A stretch of DNA of 32,257 nt from contig PMCS01000029.1 in the NCBI GenBank assembly GCA_003154195.1, positions 272,703-304,959 of the forward strand. Reading direction: 5' to 3'. The DNA comes from Candidatus Omnitrophota bacterium (lineage in GTDB: Bacteria > Omnitrophota > Gorgyraeia > Duberdicusellales > 4484-171). A program made the translations under genes and the position numbers. This document shows positions 1 to 9,099 of this stretch, piece after piece. Below the pieces are notes generated by a model that searched no databases, had not been told where the DNA came from, and was given only the letters and a program-made list of their open reading frames with translations. Every line of letters begins with the position of its first letter. Position 1 is the stretch's first letter.

Positions 1-381
1 AAAATAACAGGTAAATTCTGGGTAGGTTTTAATCCTTATCATATTCAGATTTTTTCGCCGGGTACCCTGGGCAAACTTGTCCGGCAAAGTAAATTTGAAA
101 TATTCGATTTTTATACTACCTATAACGATATTTTTGCCAAAAGGAATCTGTGGCGCTGGTTTTCCAGTCAGGCATATTTAAAAAATGTTTTTAGCAAATT
201 ATGGCAACTCAAAAGAAGGGCGATGAAAGATGAGATATATTCGGATATCTCCCGGCTTGATACCAGTTACGGTAATCTAGAGAAAAATTTCAATTTAAAA
301 AATATGACCGAGGGCCGCGACAGTCTTATCGCAAAAAAATTATGGGGCGATCAGCTGGTAATTTTTCTGATTAAAAAATGA
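1..381 (+). CDS. Class I SAM-dependent methyltransferase, C-terminal fragment
   Basis: This reading frame is open from the first base and ends at TGA 379-381, giving 126 residues of the C-terminal part of a protein whose start lies outside the window. The segment around 'NPYHIQIFSPGTLGKLV' followed by 'KFEIFDFYTTYND' matches the typical C-terminal end of Methyltransf_23/11 type enzymes, where a His-containing strand is followed by a helix and an aromatic-rich stretch. The Rossmann SAM-binding part is not visible, so the family call rests only on this tail. Its position just before a flippase and an FkbM methyltransferase suits a glycan-modifying role, which is inference. It is partial because of the window edge, not because it is broken. 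Confidence 0.5.
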   Translation, partial: KITGKFWVGFNPYHIQIFSPGTLGKLVRQSKFEIFDFYTTYNDIFAKRNLWRWFSSQAYLKNVFSKLWQLKRRAMKDEIYSDISRLDTSYGNLEKNFNLKNMTEGRDSLIAKKLWGDQLVIFLIKK

Positions 382-384
382 TAA

Positions 385-580
385 TGAGACTTAGCCGAGC
401 CCAAGTTCGAAGGACGCCGGACGAGGCTGTAGTGCCGGATGTAGTTGAGCTATCTCCTTGCAGGGATAGTCGAATTTCCCGCCTTTGGCGGTATCCCGCT
501 TCTTTGATATGATTATCCAGGGAGGCGGTAAACCCTGAGTGAGCGAAGCGAGGCGAAGGGGAATGAGTTTGAGATTTAGG
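385..580. repeat. GC-rich structured intergenic repeat
   Basis: The gap between the first gene and the flippase is more GC-rich than its surroundings and contains local dyads, for example CTATC..GGATAG around a short loop. It ends in a 'GAGTGAGCGAAGCGAGGCGA' string flanked by CCCT and AGGGG. That string resembles the TGAGCGAAGCGAAGG-type intergenic repeats seen in many environmental bacterial genomes. The two minus-strand 70-residue ORFs listed here run through the hairpins and look like shadows. I see no tRNA or convincing promoter. Confidence 0.45.
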
Positions 581-588
581 CAAATTAT

Positions 589-2016
589 ATGGCCAGAAAG
601 CATTTAATAATGAAAAATATGTCTTTTTTGGTAGGCGCTCAGATTTTTAATATCGTCGGCCGCCTTCTATTTTCCATTCTTTTAGCCCGGTACCTGGGCG
701 TAGCCGATCTCGGCAAAATATTTTTTGCTTTATCGTTTGTCGAGCTGTTTAACATTATAACCGATTTTGGCTTAGGTGTAATTGTAACCAGGGAGGCGGC
801 CGCGGCCAGAGAACAGGGACCGAAATACCTTTCCAATACTATTGTTATAAAGTTGATTCTTTCTTTGATTTCCGCCTTGTTGATAATCCTGGCGGTGAAT
901 TTAATACCGCGCACCAACCATATCCGCCCCCTGGTTTATATTTTACTTCCCGCAATTTTTTTTAATTCCGGCTACGCCGCTTTTTCATATATATTCCGTG
1001 CCTACGAAGACATGAAACAGGAAAGCATGATTTCTCTTTTTACTAATTTTTTATATATAACTTTTGGCCTGGCAGCGATATATTTTAAATTGAACGTTTT
1101 TTCGATTGCTTTGATAACCACCGTCTGCGCTTTTTGCGGTTTTTCGGCGGCGGCCTTGATCTATTCGACAAAATATCAATCAATCGAACTTAAATTTGAA
1201 TGGGGTTTTGCTTTAAAGTTAATAAAAATGGCGTTTCCTGTCGGGATCGGCGCAATATTTTTTATGGCTTGCAGTAAGATTGACGTAATGATACTCTCCT
1301 ATTTTAAAGGCGTCAAGGCCGTCGGCCTCTATGCCGCGGCATATAAACTTATGTCGATATTTTTATTTGCTCCTTATGTTTTAGCTACTTCCATGTTCCC
1401 GGCGATGTCGCAGTGGCACAAAGAGGAGAAATTGGAAAGCTTACGCTCATTGCTGGAAAAGTCTCTTAAAATGATGATGATAATAATAATTCCCTTTGCC
1501 GTGTTCATTTCCCTGAAATCTTCGGTAATAATTTCAATAATATACGGAAATCAATTTTTAGAAAGCGTGCCGGTCCTGGCAATACTGCCGTGGTATTTAG
1601 TTGCGGTTTTCCCTGCGTTTATTTTTACTCATATTTTATGTATTGCCGATACAAAAAAATACGCTTTTTTTAATTTGATCACTTTGATTGTCAGTATCAT
1701 TTTAAATTTATCGTTGATTCCTGTTTTGAGCATAACCGGTATGGCAATTTCCGCAGTGGGGAGCGTTTTAGTTTTAACTTTTCTCTGTTATCGCGAGGTT
1801 TATACCGGTTTAGTGCATTTTGCCATCGCCAAATCAGTTTTACTGTCCGGCCTTGCGTCTCTGGGTATCGTGGGGGTTGTCTTTGTTTTCGGTAAACTCA
1901 AATTACTGCCGTCGGCAATAAGTTCTGCGGTAATATATTGCATAATACTTTACTGCATTAAGGGCATCGATAAACAGGATTTCTTATTTATCAGTAGTTT
2001 TATAAGGCGTAAATGA
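589..2016 (+). CDS. Wzx/RfbX-type polysaccharide flippase
   Basis: This 475-residue protein is hydrophobic throughout, with about 12-14 predicted membrane helices, and begins with 'SFLVGAQIFNIVGRLLFSIL' and 'ARYLGVADLGKIFFA', the usual N-terminal pattern of the MOP/MATE-like polysaccharide transporter family (PF01943/PF13440). Members move undecaprenyl-linked oligosaccharides from the cytoplasmic to the periplasmic face of the inner membrane. Length matches the family norm of 400-500 residues. A weak AGG precedes the ATG at 589; a second in-frame ATG lies at codon 8, so the start is slightly uncertain. It stands among glycosyltransferases and upstream of a WecA/MraY-type gene, fitting a Wzx-dependent pathway. 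No Wzy polymerase or O-antigen ligase is obvious unless one of the GT39-like membrane proteins fills that role. Confidence 0.88.
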   Translation: MARKHLIMKNMSFLVGAQIFNIVGRLLFSILLARYLGVADLGKIFFALSFVELFNIITDFGLGVIVTREAAAAREQGPKYLSNTIVIKLILSLISALLIILAVNLIPRTNHIRPLVYILLPAIFFNSGYAAFSYIFRAYEDMKQESMISLFTNFLYITFGLAAIYFKLNVFSIALITTVCAFCGFSAAALIYSTKYQSIELKFEWGFALKLIKMAFPVGIGAIFFMACSKIDVMILSYFKGVKAVGLYAAAYKLMSIFLFAPYVLATSMFPAMSQWHKEEKLESLRSLLEKSLKMMMIIIIPFAVFISLKSSVIISIIYGNQFLESVPVLAILPWYLVAVFPAFIFTHILCIADTKKYAFFNLITLIVSIILNLSLIPVLSITGMAISAVGSVLVLTFLCYREVYTGLVHFAIAKSVLLSGLASLGIVGVVFVFGKLKLLPSAISSAVIYCIILYCIKGIDKQDFLFISSFIRRK

Positions 2017-2166
2017 AGCTTTCTGCGCGTGCATGAGGCATTTTTTGGGATTATTCTTTTCCCGGTGCGGAGAGTGCAACCGCGGCGTAAGAAACGGCTA
2101 TCCATTTCTGGGTAAACGGAAGGTTCTCCGGTTTCGGGATAAAATACATGGCAAGAATTTAAAAGG

Positions 2167-2913
2167 ATGATTAAAATACTAAAGGAATTGCTAAAAGTAT
2201 TTTTAAATAAACTGGGTTATCGATTGAGCCATGTCGAGCAGACGGAACAGTTTTTTGACTTAGAGGCGCTTCTGTATTTACAAATCAGGAATAATGCCGA
2301 TCTTTTCTTTATCCAGATAGGCGCCTGTGACGGGGCCAGTTTTGACCCTATCTACAAATTTGTTGTCCGCAATCACAAAAAAGTCCGGGGAATTGTTATT
2401 GAGCCATTGAGCGATTATTTTAAAGAGTTACAGCGCAACTACAAAAAATATCCCAATATTGTTCCCGTACCTTTGGCAATCCATAACGCGCAAAAAGAGA
2501 TGATTTTATATAGGGTTAACCCCTCGAGAATGAAAGATTTACCCAAATGGGCTAAAGGGATCGCATCATTTAATAGAAACCATCATAAACTTTTAGGAAT
2601 TCCATCAGATTTAATTATTCAAGAAAAGGTGCCATGTATATCGTTTGCGCAGTTGCTGGATGATTATCGGGTAGAGAAGATAGATCTTCTGCAGATCGAT
2701 ACCGAAGGATATGATGGCGAAGTTATACTCGGTATTGATTTTAATTATATAAAACCAAAAATCATCCATTTTGAGCATGGTTTGCCCAGCGGGATTATGG
2801 GTAAGGAGCAATTTTTAAAGGTTATTGATGTCCTGCACAAAAATGGCTATGAGTTAGCGTTTGAAAAATATGATGCTATCGCTTATCAGCGTAATATCAT
2901 CGTAGATTTATAA
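2167..2913 (+). CDS. FkbM family methyltransferase
   Basis: The 248-residue protein has a SAM-binding Rossmann core: strand 'LFFIQIGACDG' near residues 46-56, then the acidic strand end 'GIVIEPLSDYF', and later 'KIDLLQIDTEGYDGEVI', which is the FkbM family signature (PF05050). FkbM enzymes methylate hydroxyl groups on natural products and surface sugars. Here it probably O-methylates a glycan residue, judging from the neighbouring flippase and glycosyltransferases. The Shine-Dalgarno-like AAAGG is almost touching the ATG, an unusually tight spacing, so translation might begin at another nearby codon such as the in-frame TTG eight codons on. About 150 bases separate it from the flippase; I see no clear signal in that gap. 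Confidence 0.88.
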   Translation: MIKILKELLKVFLNKLGYRLSHVEQTEQFFDLEALLYLQIRNNADLFFIQIGACDGASFDPIYKFVVRNHKKVRGIVIEPLSDYFKELQRNYKKYPNIVPVPLAIHNAQKEMILYRVNPSRMKDLPKWAKGIASFNRNHHKLLGIPSDLIIQEKVPCISFAQLLDDYRVEKIDLLQIDTEGYDGEVILGIDFNYIKPKIIHFEHGLPSGIMGKEQFLKVIDVLHKNGYELAFEKYDAIAYQRNIIVDL

Positions 2914-2924
2914 GGTGTGGATAA

Positions 2925-3761
2925 ATGAACCGTAACGATTACAAAAGAGGTTCGATTTCTGTTTGGGATAATGCCTGGGTGCATAAAAAAATCTGGTTTG
3001 ATCTAGGCAAACCGGTAGATGATTGGGGATATTTTGATTTTTTCCGCGCCGGGTATCTGGAAACCTGGCTCTTGAAAAATAAAAATATACTCTGCATCGA
3101 ATGCGGCTGCGGCAGCGCCAGCATATCCACGTATTTTTCCGCCAAGGGAATCAAAACGGTAATGCTTGATGCATCTCCCTCGGCTTTAAAAATAGCAAAA
3201 CAAAACTTCGCTAAATATAACCTCGAGGGTATTTTTATAAACGGTAATATGGAAAATCTTCCCATCGCCTCGGAAAAATTCGATTTAGTGATCAGCTTCG
3301 GCGTTTTGGAACATTTCGAGGATATGAAACCGGCAATAAAAGAGATGGTCAGAATATTAAAAAAGGGAGGGACATTTTTCGCGGCGGTATCGCCCAGGAA
3401 GCATTCGATACAACTCGTAGCCGACCTGACAATCAATGTTTTGATGAGATTTTTGTATAATATAAAACACGGTTGGTTTAAAGAAGCTTTTTTAAACAGT
3501 TATCCGGCTAAGCCGGAATTTTACGAAAATTCTTTTTCGGCGCGGCAGTATGTGAAAATTATTGAAGAATGCGGTTTAACGAATGTAAAATTATCCGGTT
3601 CCCGGCCTTTCCCCAGCCTTAATCTGCCGGTTTATTTATATTGTTTCTATATACAATTTATGAAAATTCTACGCTTCGCGCACCTTTTTTTTGAAACCCA
3701 TTCCTCTAAGCTTACGGAATTAATCGGCGTGGAGTGGAATATTATCGGTTATAAAAAATAA
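2925..3761 (+). CDS. Class I SAM-dependent methyltransferase
   Basis: This 278-residue protein carries motif I as 'LCIECGCGSASIS' (about residues 56-68), the acidic strand 'TVMLDASPSALKIAKQNF', motif II 'GNMENLPIASEKFDLVISFG' and the post-motif 'VLEHFEDMKPAIKEMVRILK', the standard layout of Methyltransf_11/25 enzymes. The start at 2925 lies 11 bases after the FkbM stop, suggesting co-transcription and probably translational coupling. The C-terminal third is not conserved in any way I recognise and presumably recognises the acceptor. Given the locus, the likely substrate is a nucleotide sugar, a lipid-linked sugar or a glycan, but this cannot be read from sequence. Confidence 0.85.
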   Translation: MNRNDYKRGSISVWDNAWVHKKIWFDLGKPVDDWGYFDFFRAGYLETWLLKNKNILCIECGCGSASISTYFSAKGIKTVMLDASPSALKIAKQNFAKYNLEGIFINGNMENLPIASEKFDLVISFGVLEHFEDMKPAIKEMVRILKKGGTFFAAVSPRKHSIQLVADLTINVLMRFLYNIKHGWFKEAFLNSYPAKPEFYENSFSARQYVKIIEECGLTNVKLSGSRPFPSLNLPVYLYCFYIQFMKILRFAHLFFETHSSKLTELIGVEWNIIGYKK

Positions 3762-3772
3762 GGATATAAATT

Positions 3773-4936
3773 ATGAAAATAGGTATCGATGCCCGGCTTA
3801 TTCCTTATGCGCAAAAAGAAGGTATAGCGTATTATTCTTTGTATCTTATTGAGAGTTTGTTAAAAAACGACAATATCAATGATTATATTATTTTTTACAA
3901 TTTATTCTTGCAGGGAAACAAAAAGTTTGTAATCGATTTAAAGGATTTTAAAAATGCCAGGAATAAAGTTTTTTGGATGCCGGGCAAAATATTAAATTTT
4001 TTTTGGACAAAAATGCAATTTCCTCCCATTGATTTTTTTTTAGGAAAGGTCGATATATTCCATACCTTGTCTTTTATGTCTATGCCGCCATATTTTTATC
4101 TGCCGCCGCAATTAAGCGGTAAAAAAGTCATCACTATCCATGACGTTTTTCCTTTATTGTTTCCCGACCAGACTAAGGATGTATTCGACATAAAAGCGTA
4201 TAGAAAGGGGCTTGAAGCGGTTGTAAAAAAAGCCGATGCGATTATCTGCGTCTCCCATGGCGCCAAAAAAGATTTGTTGGAATTTTGCGGCGCCGTCCCC
4301 CCGGAAAAGGCGCATGTTGTCTATTCGGGAATAAGCGAATCTATTTGTAAAGTAACCGATTTTGATAAAATAAAGCCGGTTCTCGATAAGTATAGAATCG
4401 ATAAGAAATTTGTTTTAAACATATCGCGTCTTGATTATAATAAAAATATCACCGGCATGGTTAAGGCTTTCGCTATTTTTAGAAAACACTATGATTTTAA
4501 ACTGGTAATCGCCGGCAAAAAAGGCAATGTCTCCGGTGAGGTTTTCAAGGCGATAGAAGAGTCGGGTGCCGCCGGTGATATTATTTATCTAGATTATATC
4601 GGCCGGGATGATTTAATATCATTATTGAGCGCGGCGCAAATTTTCATTTTTCCTTCTTTCTACGAGGCTTTTGGGTTTCCCAATCTTGAAGCGATGAAGT
4701 GCGAAGTCCCGGTAATTACTTCCGATATTGCGGCAATAAAAGAGATAGTGGGGGATGCCGCCTTTTTGGTTGATCCTTGTCGTCCTCAGGAAATCGCTTT
4801 GGCCATGGAACAAGTCGTCGGCGACAGCCGGCTGCGCCGGGATTTGATTAACAAAGGCCGGGAACGCGTTAAGTTATTTACCTGGGAAAAAACGGCAAAA
4901 AAGACGTTGGCGGTTTATAATAAAGTTTTATCCTGA
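3773..4936 (+). CDS. GT4 family glycosyltransferase (tandem copy 1)
   Basis: This 387-residue GT-B enzyme opens with 'MKIGIDARLIPYAQKEGIAY', the glycine-containing acceptor-domain start of GT4 proteins. It has the hinge region 'VLNISRLDYNKNITGMVKAF' and the donor-site EX7E motif in 'FYEAFGFPNLEAM'. GT4 enzymes are retaining transferases that use nucleotide sugars; the sugar cannot be told. It is followed by a clear paralogue of nearly the same length. A 68-base stretch (4316-4383) is identical in the other copy (5594-5661) while the flanks differ, which suggests recent duplication or gene conversion. In the donor loop this copy reads 'KCEVPVITSD' where the paralogue has 'KCGVPVITSR', with Glu in place of the usual Gly. 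Confidence 0.92.
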   Translation: MKIGIDARLIPYAQKEGIAYYSLYLIESLLKNDNINDYIIFYNLFLQGNKKFVIDLKDFKNARNKVFWMPGKILNFFWTKMQFPPIDFFLGKVDIFHTLSFMSMPPYFYLPPQLSGKKVITIHDVFPLLFPDQTKDVFDIKAYRKGLEAVVKKADAIICVSHGAKKDLLEFCGAVPPEKAHVVYSGISESICKVTDFDKIKPVLDKYRIDKKFVLNISRLDYNKNITGMVKAFAIFRKHYDFKLVIAGKKGNVSGEVFKAIEESGAAGDIIYLDYIGRDDLISLLSAAQIFIFPSFYEAFGFPNLEAMKCEVPVITSDIAAIKEIVGDAAFLVDPCRPQEIALAMEQVVGDSRLRRDLINKGRERVKLFTWEKTAKKTLAVYNKVLS

Positions 4937-5050
4937 AAGCAAAAGGCTGCGGGTAAAACCTGTAGGACGATGGCGATTGTAGGGGTAGTACCGCGTTACC
5001 TAAATTATTAAACATATGTGGAATATCATCGCCGTCAAAAATAATATTTT

Positions 5051-6220
5051 ATGAGAATAGGTTTAGACGCCAGGTTGGTGCCTTATGCCCAGAAAGAAGG
5101 GATTGGCTATTATTCTTTCTATCTCATCGATGCTTTATTTAAAGCCGGCTCGGCCGATGAATATATTCTTTTTTATAATATATTTTTCCAAGGTAATAAG
5201 AATTTTATTTTTGACTTAAGAGGAACGAAGGGCGCCGCCAATAAAATTTTTTATATTCCGGGAAGAATCCTCGATTTTTTCTGGATAAAGCTAAATTTTC
5301 CGCCCATTGATTTATTGACCGGCCGGCTCGATTTATTCCATACCCTGTCTTTTGTGCCCACGCCGCCATATTTTTACCTGCCGCCACAGTTAAGCGGCAA
5401 GAAAGTCGTTACTATCCATGACATTTTTCCTTTATTGTTTCCCGAGCAAACTAAAAATGTGTTCGACGTAAGCGCGTATAAAAGGGGGCTTAAGGCAGTC
5501 GTGAAAAAGGCCGACGCGATTATCTGTACTTCTTCTACTGCCCGAAAAGATTTGCTGGAATTCAGTGACACCGCTTCTTCGGAAAAAGTACACGTTGTCT
5601 ATTCGGGAATAAGCGAATCTATTTGTAAAGTAACCGATTTTGATAAAATAAAGCCGGTTCTTGATAAATATAGAATCGATAAACAATTTATTTTAAACGT
5701 ATCGCGTCTTGATTATAATAAAAATATTACCGGCCTGATTGAGGCTTTCGCTATTTTTAGAAAACACTATGATTTTAAACTGGTAATCGTTGGCAAAAAA
5801 AGCAATGCTGCCGGCGAAGTTTTTAAAGCGATGGAAGAATCGGCTGCTGCCGTCGATATTATTTATCTGGATTATATCGGCCGGGATGATTTAATATCAT
5901 TATTGAGCGCGGCGCAGGCTTTCGTTTTTCCTTCATTGTATGAAGGTTTTGGTTTCACTAATCTGGAAGCAATGAAATGCGGAGTACCGGTAATTACTTC
6001 GCGTATCCCTTCGATCCGAGAAATAGTGGGGGACGCTGCCTTTTTGATAGATCCGCGTAGCCCGGAAGAGATTGCCATGGCGATGAGGAAAGTTGTTAGT
6101 GACAGGCTATTGCGCGAGGATTTAATTAAAAAGGGGAGTGAACGCGTAAAAGCATTCACCTGGGAGAAGGCTGCGGATGATACCTTGGCGATTTATAAAA
6201 AAACGGCGGGCCGTGAATAA
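5051..6220 (+). CDS. GT4 family glycosyltransferase (tandem copy 2)
   Basis: This 389-residue protein is a paralogue of the preceding gene along its whole length, beginning 'MRIGLDARLVPYAQKEGIGY' and carrying the EX7E donor motif in 'LYEGFGFTNLEAM' with the canonical 'KCGVPVITS' loop. Divergence is greatest in the N-terminal acceptor half and in patches such as 'STARKDLLEFSDTASSEK', and lowest in the central linker and donor half. This fits the same donor sugar with a different acceptor. The 114-base spacer between the copies shows no clear terminator. The next gene starts 33 bases downstream, so the run is probably one operon. Confidence 0.92.
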   Translation: MRIGLDARLVPYAQKEGIGYYSFYLIDALFKAGSADEYILFYNIFFQGNKNFIFDLRGTKGAANKIFYIPGRILDFFWIKLNFPPIDLLTGRLDLFHTLSFVPTPPYFYLPPQLSGKKVVTIHDIFPLLFPEQTKNVFDVSAYKRGLKAVVKKADAIICTSSTARKDLLEFSDTASSEKVHVVYSGISESICKVTDFDKIKPVLDKYRIDKQFILNVSRLDYNKNITGLIEAFAIFRKHYDFKLVIVGKKSNAAGEVFKAMEESAAAVDIIYLDYIGRDDLISLLSAAQAFVFPSLYEGFGFTNLEAMKCGVPVITSRIPSIREIVGDAAFLIDPRSPEEIAMAMRKVVSDRLLREDLIKKGSERVKAFTWEKAADDTLAIYKKTAGRE

Positions 6221-6253
6221 TATGGAATAATAAAAGCAAAGGATGACGCGGAT

Positions 6254-7459
6254 ATGAATATACGCGCATTGACTACAAAGATAAAATATAAACCCATTAG
6301 AATATCGGCGCGAGCAATGCGATATCTGACTTTTTATTTGCTTAACTTTTTAGGAGGAATTTTATTCTATTGTTTAAGGCTGGTAAGATTATTGCCTCCT
6401 GTGGTTCCTTTCGAAAAGGAAAAAATAAATAAAATTGTGATATTTAGGCCGGACATGGTCGGCGATGTAGTATTGACCACGCCTCTGATAAAAAATACCC
6501 GGGAAAACTTCCCCGATGCCCATATAACTATTGTAGTTTCGGCAATTACCAAAGATATTGTCGCCGGCAACCCCTATCTCGATGAAATTATCGTAACCCG
6601 AGGCACCGGCTTAAATAATTTGCTCAAGGATTTTCCCTTGATTAAATTGCTAAGGAAACGGAAATTTGATTTGGCGTTGATGCCTTTTCCTGCTTTGTCC
6701 TGCAATTTTTTTGCTTTTTTGACCGGTGCTACTCATCGAATCGGCTACGGAGATAGAGGAAGCAGATTTCTATTAACAAAATCTCTTACCCTGGCGGGGT
6801 TTGAGGTAGGCAAAAAACATATTATCGATGTAGCTCTCGATTTATTAAGGGTATTAGACTGCGAAATACGTTCCCGGGATAGATTTGTTTCGGTTTATGA
6901 GGATGGTGAAAAAAAAGCGCAATATTTTTTCCTGAAGAATAATTTAAACCCCCAGGATAAAGTAGTCATTATCCATCCCGGGGCGAGAAAAGCTTACCAA
7001 CTCTGGCCGACCGCTAAATTCGCCGAACTCGCGGATAAATTAATCGAGGAGTTAAAAGTCAAAATAATCATGTTGGCCGGCCCGGCAGACGGTAATTTAG
7101 TCAATGATACAATTAAGAAAATGCGCAACCCGGCGGTTATTGCTTCGGGATTTGAGTTAAAAGATACGGTTTCTTTGATAAAACGCGGCGATTTATTTAT
7201 CGGGCATTCCACCGGTACAACTCATATTGCCGACGCCTTGGGCACATTAACCGTGATGCTTATCGCTTTTTTTAATTCCGGAGACAGCCCGAAAATTTGG
7301 GGGTTATCTAACCCTAATAATATAATGGTTTCTAATGATACCGGCTGCTGCGGGTGTATTCCTTCGGATTGCCGGGATTATCATTGTATAAGGGATATCT
7401 CCGTGGAAAAAGTTTTCACGGCGGCAAAAGAACAAATCGATAAAATAAGGGCAAAATGA
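6254..7459 (+). CDS. GT9 (heptosyltransferase-type) glycosyltransferase
   Basis: This 401-residue GT-B enzyme has a hydrophobic N-terminal segment (about residues 22-50) before the GT9 start 'IVIFRPDMVGDVVLTTPLIK', where the GD after the first strand holds the catalytic-type Asp. The donor domain follows with 'VVIIHPGARKAYQLWP', 'IIMLAGPADG' and 'LFIGHSTGTTHIADALGT' (usual form DSGxxHxA; here HSTGTTH). The C-terminal cluster 'DTGCCGCIPSDCRDYHCI' is the Cys-rich segment seen in many GT9 proteins. GT9 enzymes transfer heptose or related sugars in LPS core building. The N-terminal hydrophobic anchor is longer than in classic WaaC/WaaF. A second, divergent GT9 lies at 16178. Confidence 0.88.
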   Translation: MNIRALTTKIKYKPIRISARAMRYLTFYLLNFLGGILFYCLRLVRLLPPVVPFEKEKINKIVIFRPDMVGDVVLTTPLIKNTRENFPDAHITIVVSAITKDIVAGNPYLDEIIVTRGTGLNNLLKDFPLIKLLRKRKFDLALMPFPALSCNFFAFLTGATHRIGYGDRGSRFLLTKSLTLAGFEVGKKHIIDVALDLLRVLDCEIRSRDRFVSVYEDGEKKAQYFFLKNNLNPQDKVVIIHPGARKAYQLWPTAKFAELADKLIEELKVKIIMLAGPADGNLVNDTIKKMRNPAVIASGFELKDTVSLIKRGDLFIGHSTGTTHIADALGTLTVMLIAFFNSGDSPKIWGLSNPNNIMVSNDTGCCGCIPSDCRDYHCIRDISVEKVFTAAKEQIDKIRAK

Positions 7460-7478
7460 TTTTAGCGATAACACGGCG

Positions 7479-9098
7479 ATGAAAAAATACTTTTTTGGCT
7501 TTATCGTTATTCTGGCGGCGGGTATTTTAGTGAGGGTGATATTTGTTCTTTACTACCCCATGTGTTTTGATGAGGCATTTTTTGGATTAACCGCCAAACA
7601 TATAAGCGAATTTAAAGAATTCCCAATATTTCTTTCTAAAGCGCATTATGGTGGTGTGCTGTCTTGTTATATCGGAGCTGTTTTATTCAAATTATTTGGC
7701 GTATCATTGATTCTTTTTCGGAGTATAGTTTTGTTGGTTTATTGGCCGTTATTTGCGATATTTTCTTATTTATTTTGCCGCGTTTTTCGCGGTAGAGCCC
7801 ACGGGTTGCTGGTTTTACTGTTTGCTTGTCTCACGCCGCCCCTGATTACAGGCTTAACTTCTTTTAACCCCGGCATATACCCCGAAACTTTGGCGGTGAA
7901 TGGTATTTTGTTTTTTTTGACAGCCAAGTGGCTGAAGGCCAATGACCGCCGAAGAGAGAACAAAATACTTTTTCTGATGGCTTTTTTCGCGGGATTCGGA
8001 TCGTGGCTTACTCCGGGGACATCGTATTTTTTGTTTATGATGTTTATATTATTATGGTTAAAAGATAAGAAATTTTATATTTCTTTTCGGTTTGCCGGTG
8101 TTATACTTTTTTTCTGCTTGGGATTTTTGCCGGCGATAATCTATAATATCCAGTACCCCGGAGCGTCACTGTTTCGGTTTGCCGGACGGATATTGCACTT
8201 GGAAAGATCCGCCCTCGCTTCGCCCGGTTTAGTCAACACGGTAGTCGCGCAAATTATCTGGCGCCTATCCGCGATACCCGCTTGTTTTTCAGGGATGTTG
8301 GGATTGATTTTTAAAATGGCAAGCGAGATTTCCCTTTTTACCGGGCCGGTAAAGTTTTTAGTTTCCCTGGCAGGGTTATTCTACTTTTGCGCCCTTGGCC
8401 TGGCTTTATTTAACCGGAGGAAAATCCTGGCGGGAATCTTGAGAAAAAAAACACCGGTGAACGCGCTCGATGGAGCGGACATATGTCTGATTTATTTATT
8501 CTGTTTCAGCGTCCTGTTCTCCGCCGTGGTTTGCGATCCGTTGAATATCGGCCTGGATAGATACGTCGCGCCTTTATATATTATTTTTCTTTATCTTCTG
8601 GCAGATTTATTTATTTGGGTTAAAAAGTACGGCAAGAGTTTATTCCTGTTCAGTATTATTTTGCTGGTGTCGATAAATATCTTGGCAAACGCGCAAAAGC
8701 TGAAAAACTCATTTTCCGAATCGCCCGGCAATTATAAGAAATTAGAGAAATTCCTTCTAGCGCAAAGATTATTATACGGTTATTCCGATAATGATGTCGC
8801 TCATTCGCTTAATTTTATTTCTAACGAGGAATTGATTTTTTCCCCATTGTTAATAACGCAATTTGAAGAGCGTTATCCACGCTACAGCGAGATTGTAAAC
8901 ACAAAAGATAACTTGAGCTATATTTTTAATGCTTTAAAACATTCCCACGCCCGGCGATTTTTCGAAGATTTTTTAAATCATAATAATATTGCTTTTAAAA
9001 GAGAAAATATTTATCCGTTCGCGGTATATTACGGGTTATCCCGGGTTATCCGGCCGCGGGATGTTGTTTTTCCCAGGGCGATAAAAGAAGAGGAATAG
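7479..9098 (+). CDS. GT39/ArnT-like membrane glycosyltransferase (GT-C)
   Basis: This 539-residue polytopic protein shows a first membrane helix followed by 'YYPMCFDEAFFGLTAKHI', in which Asp31-Glu32 in the first periplasmic loop match the catalytic acidic motif of GT-C/PMT_2 enzymes (PF13231). About a dozen helices follow, and then a soluble C-terminal region from about residue 410. Such proteins use polyprenyl-phosphate sugars on the periplasmic face to decorate lipid A, glycans or proteins. No clear ribosome-binding site precedes the ATG, 20 bases after the GT9 stop. The gene is followed after a single base by a GTG-started methyltransferase, implying coupling. It could instead act as a ligase or polymerase-like enzyme; sequence reading alone does not separate these. 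Confidence 0.8.
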   Translation: MKKYFFGFIVILAAGILVRVIFVLYYPMCFDEAFFGLTAKHISEFKEFPIFLSKAHYGGVLSCYIGAVLFKLFGVSLILFRSIVLLVYWPLFAIFSYLFCRVFRGRAHGLLVLLFACLTPPLITGLTSFNPGIYPETLAVNGILFFLTAKWLKANDRRRENKILFLMAFFAGFGSWLTPGTSYFLFMMFILLWLKDKKFYISFRFAGVILFFCLGFLPAIIYNIQYPGASLFRFAGRILHLERSALASPGLVNTVVAQIIWRLSAIPACFSGMLGLIFKMASEISLFTGPVKFLVSLAGLFYFCALGLALFNRRKILAGILRKKTPVNALDGADICLIYLFCFSVLFSAVVCDPLNIGLDRYVAPLYIIFLYLLADLFIWVKKYGKSLFLFSIILLVSINILANAQKLKNSFSESPGNYKKLEKFLLAQRLLYGYSDNDVAHSLNFISNEELIFSPLLITQFEERYPRYSEIVNTKDNLSYIFNALKHSHARRFFEDFLNHNNIAFKRENIYPFAVYYGLSRVIRPRDVVFPRAIKEEE

Positions 9099-9099
9099 T

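Noticed and set aside
371-603. Two minus-strand 70-residue ORFs in the first intergenic gap
   Set aside because: They read through GC-rich dyads, overlap each other and the flippase start, and show only low-complexity basic composition.
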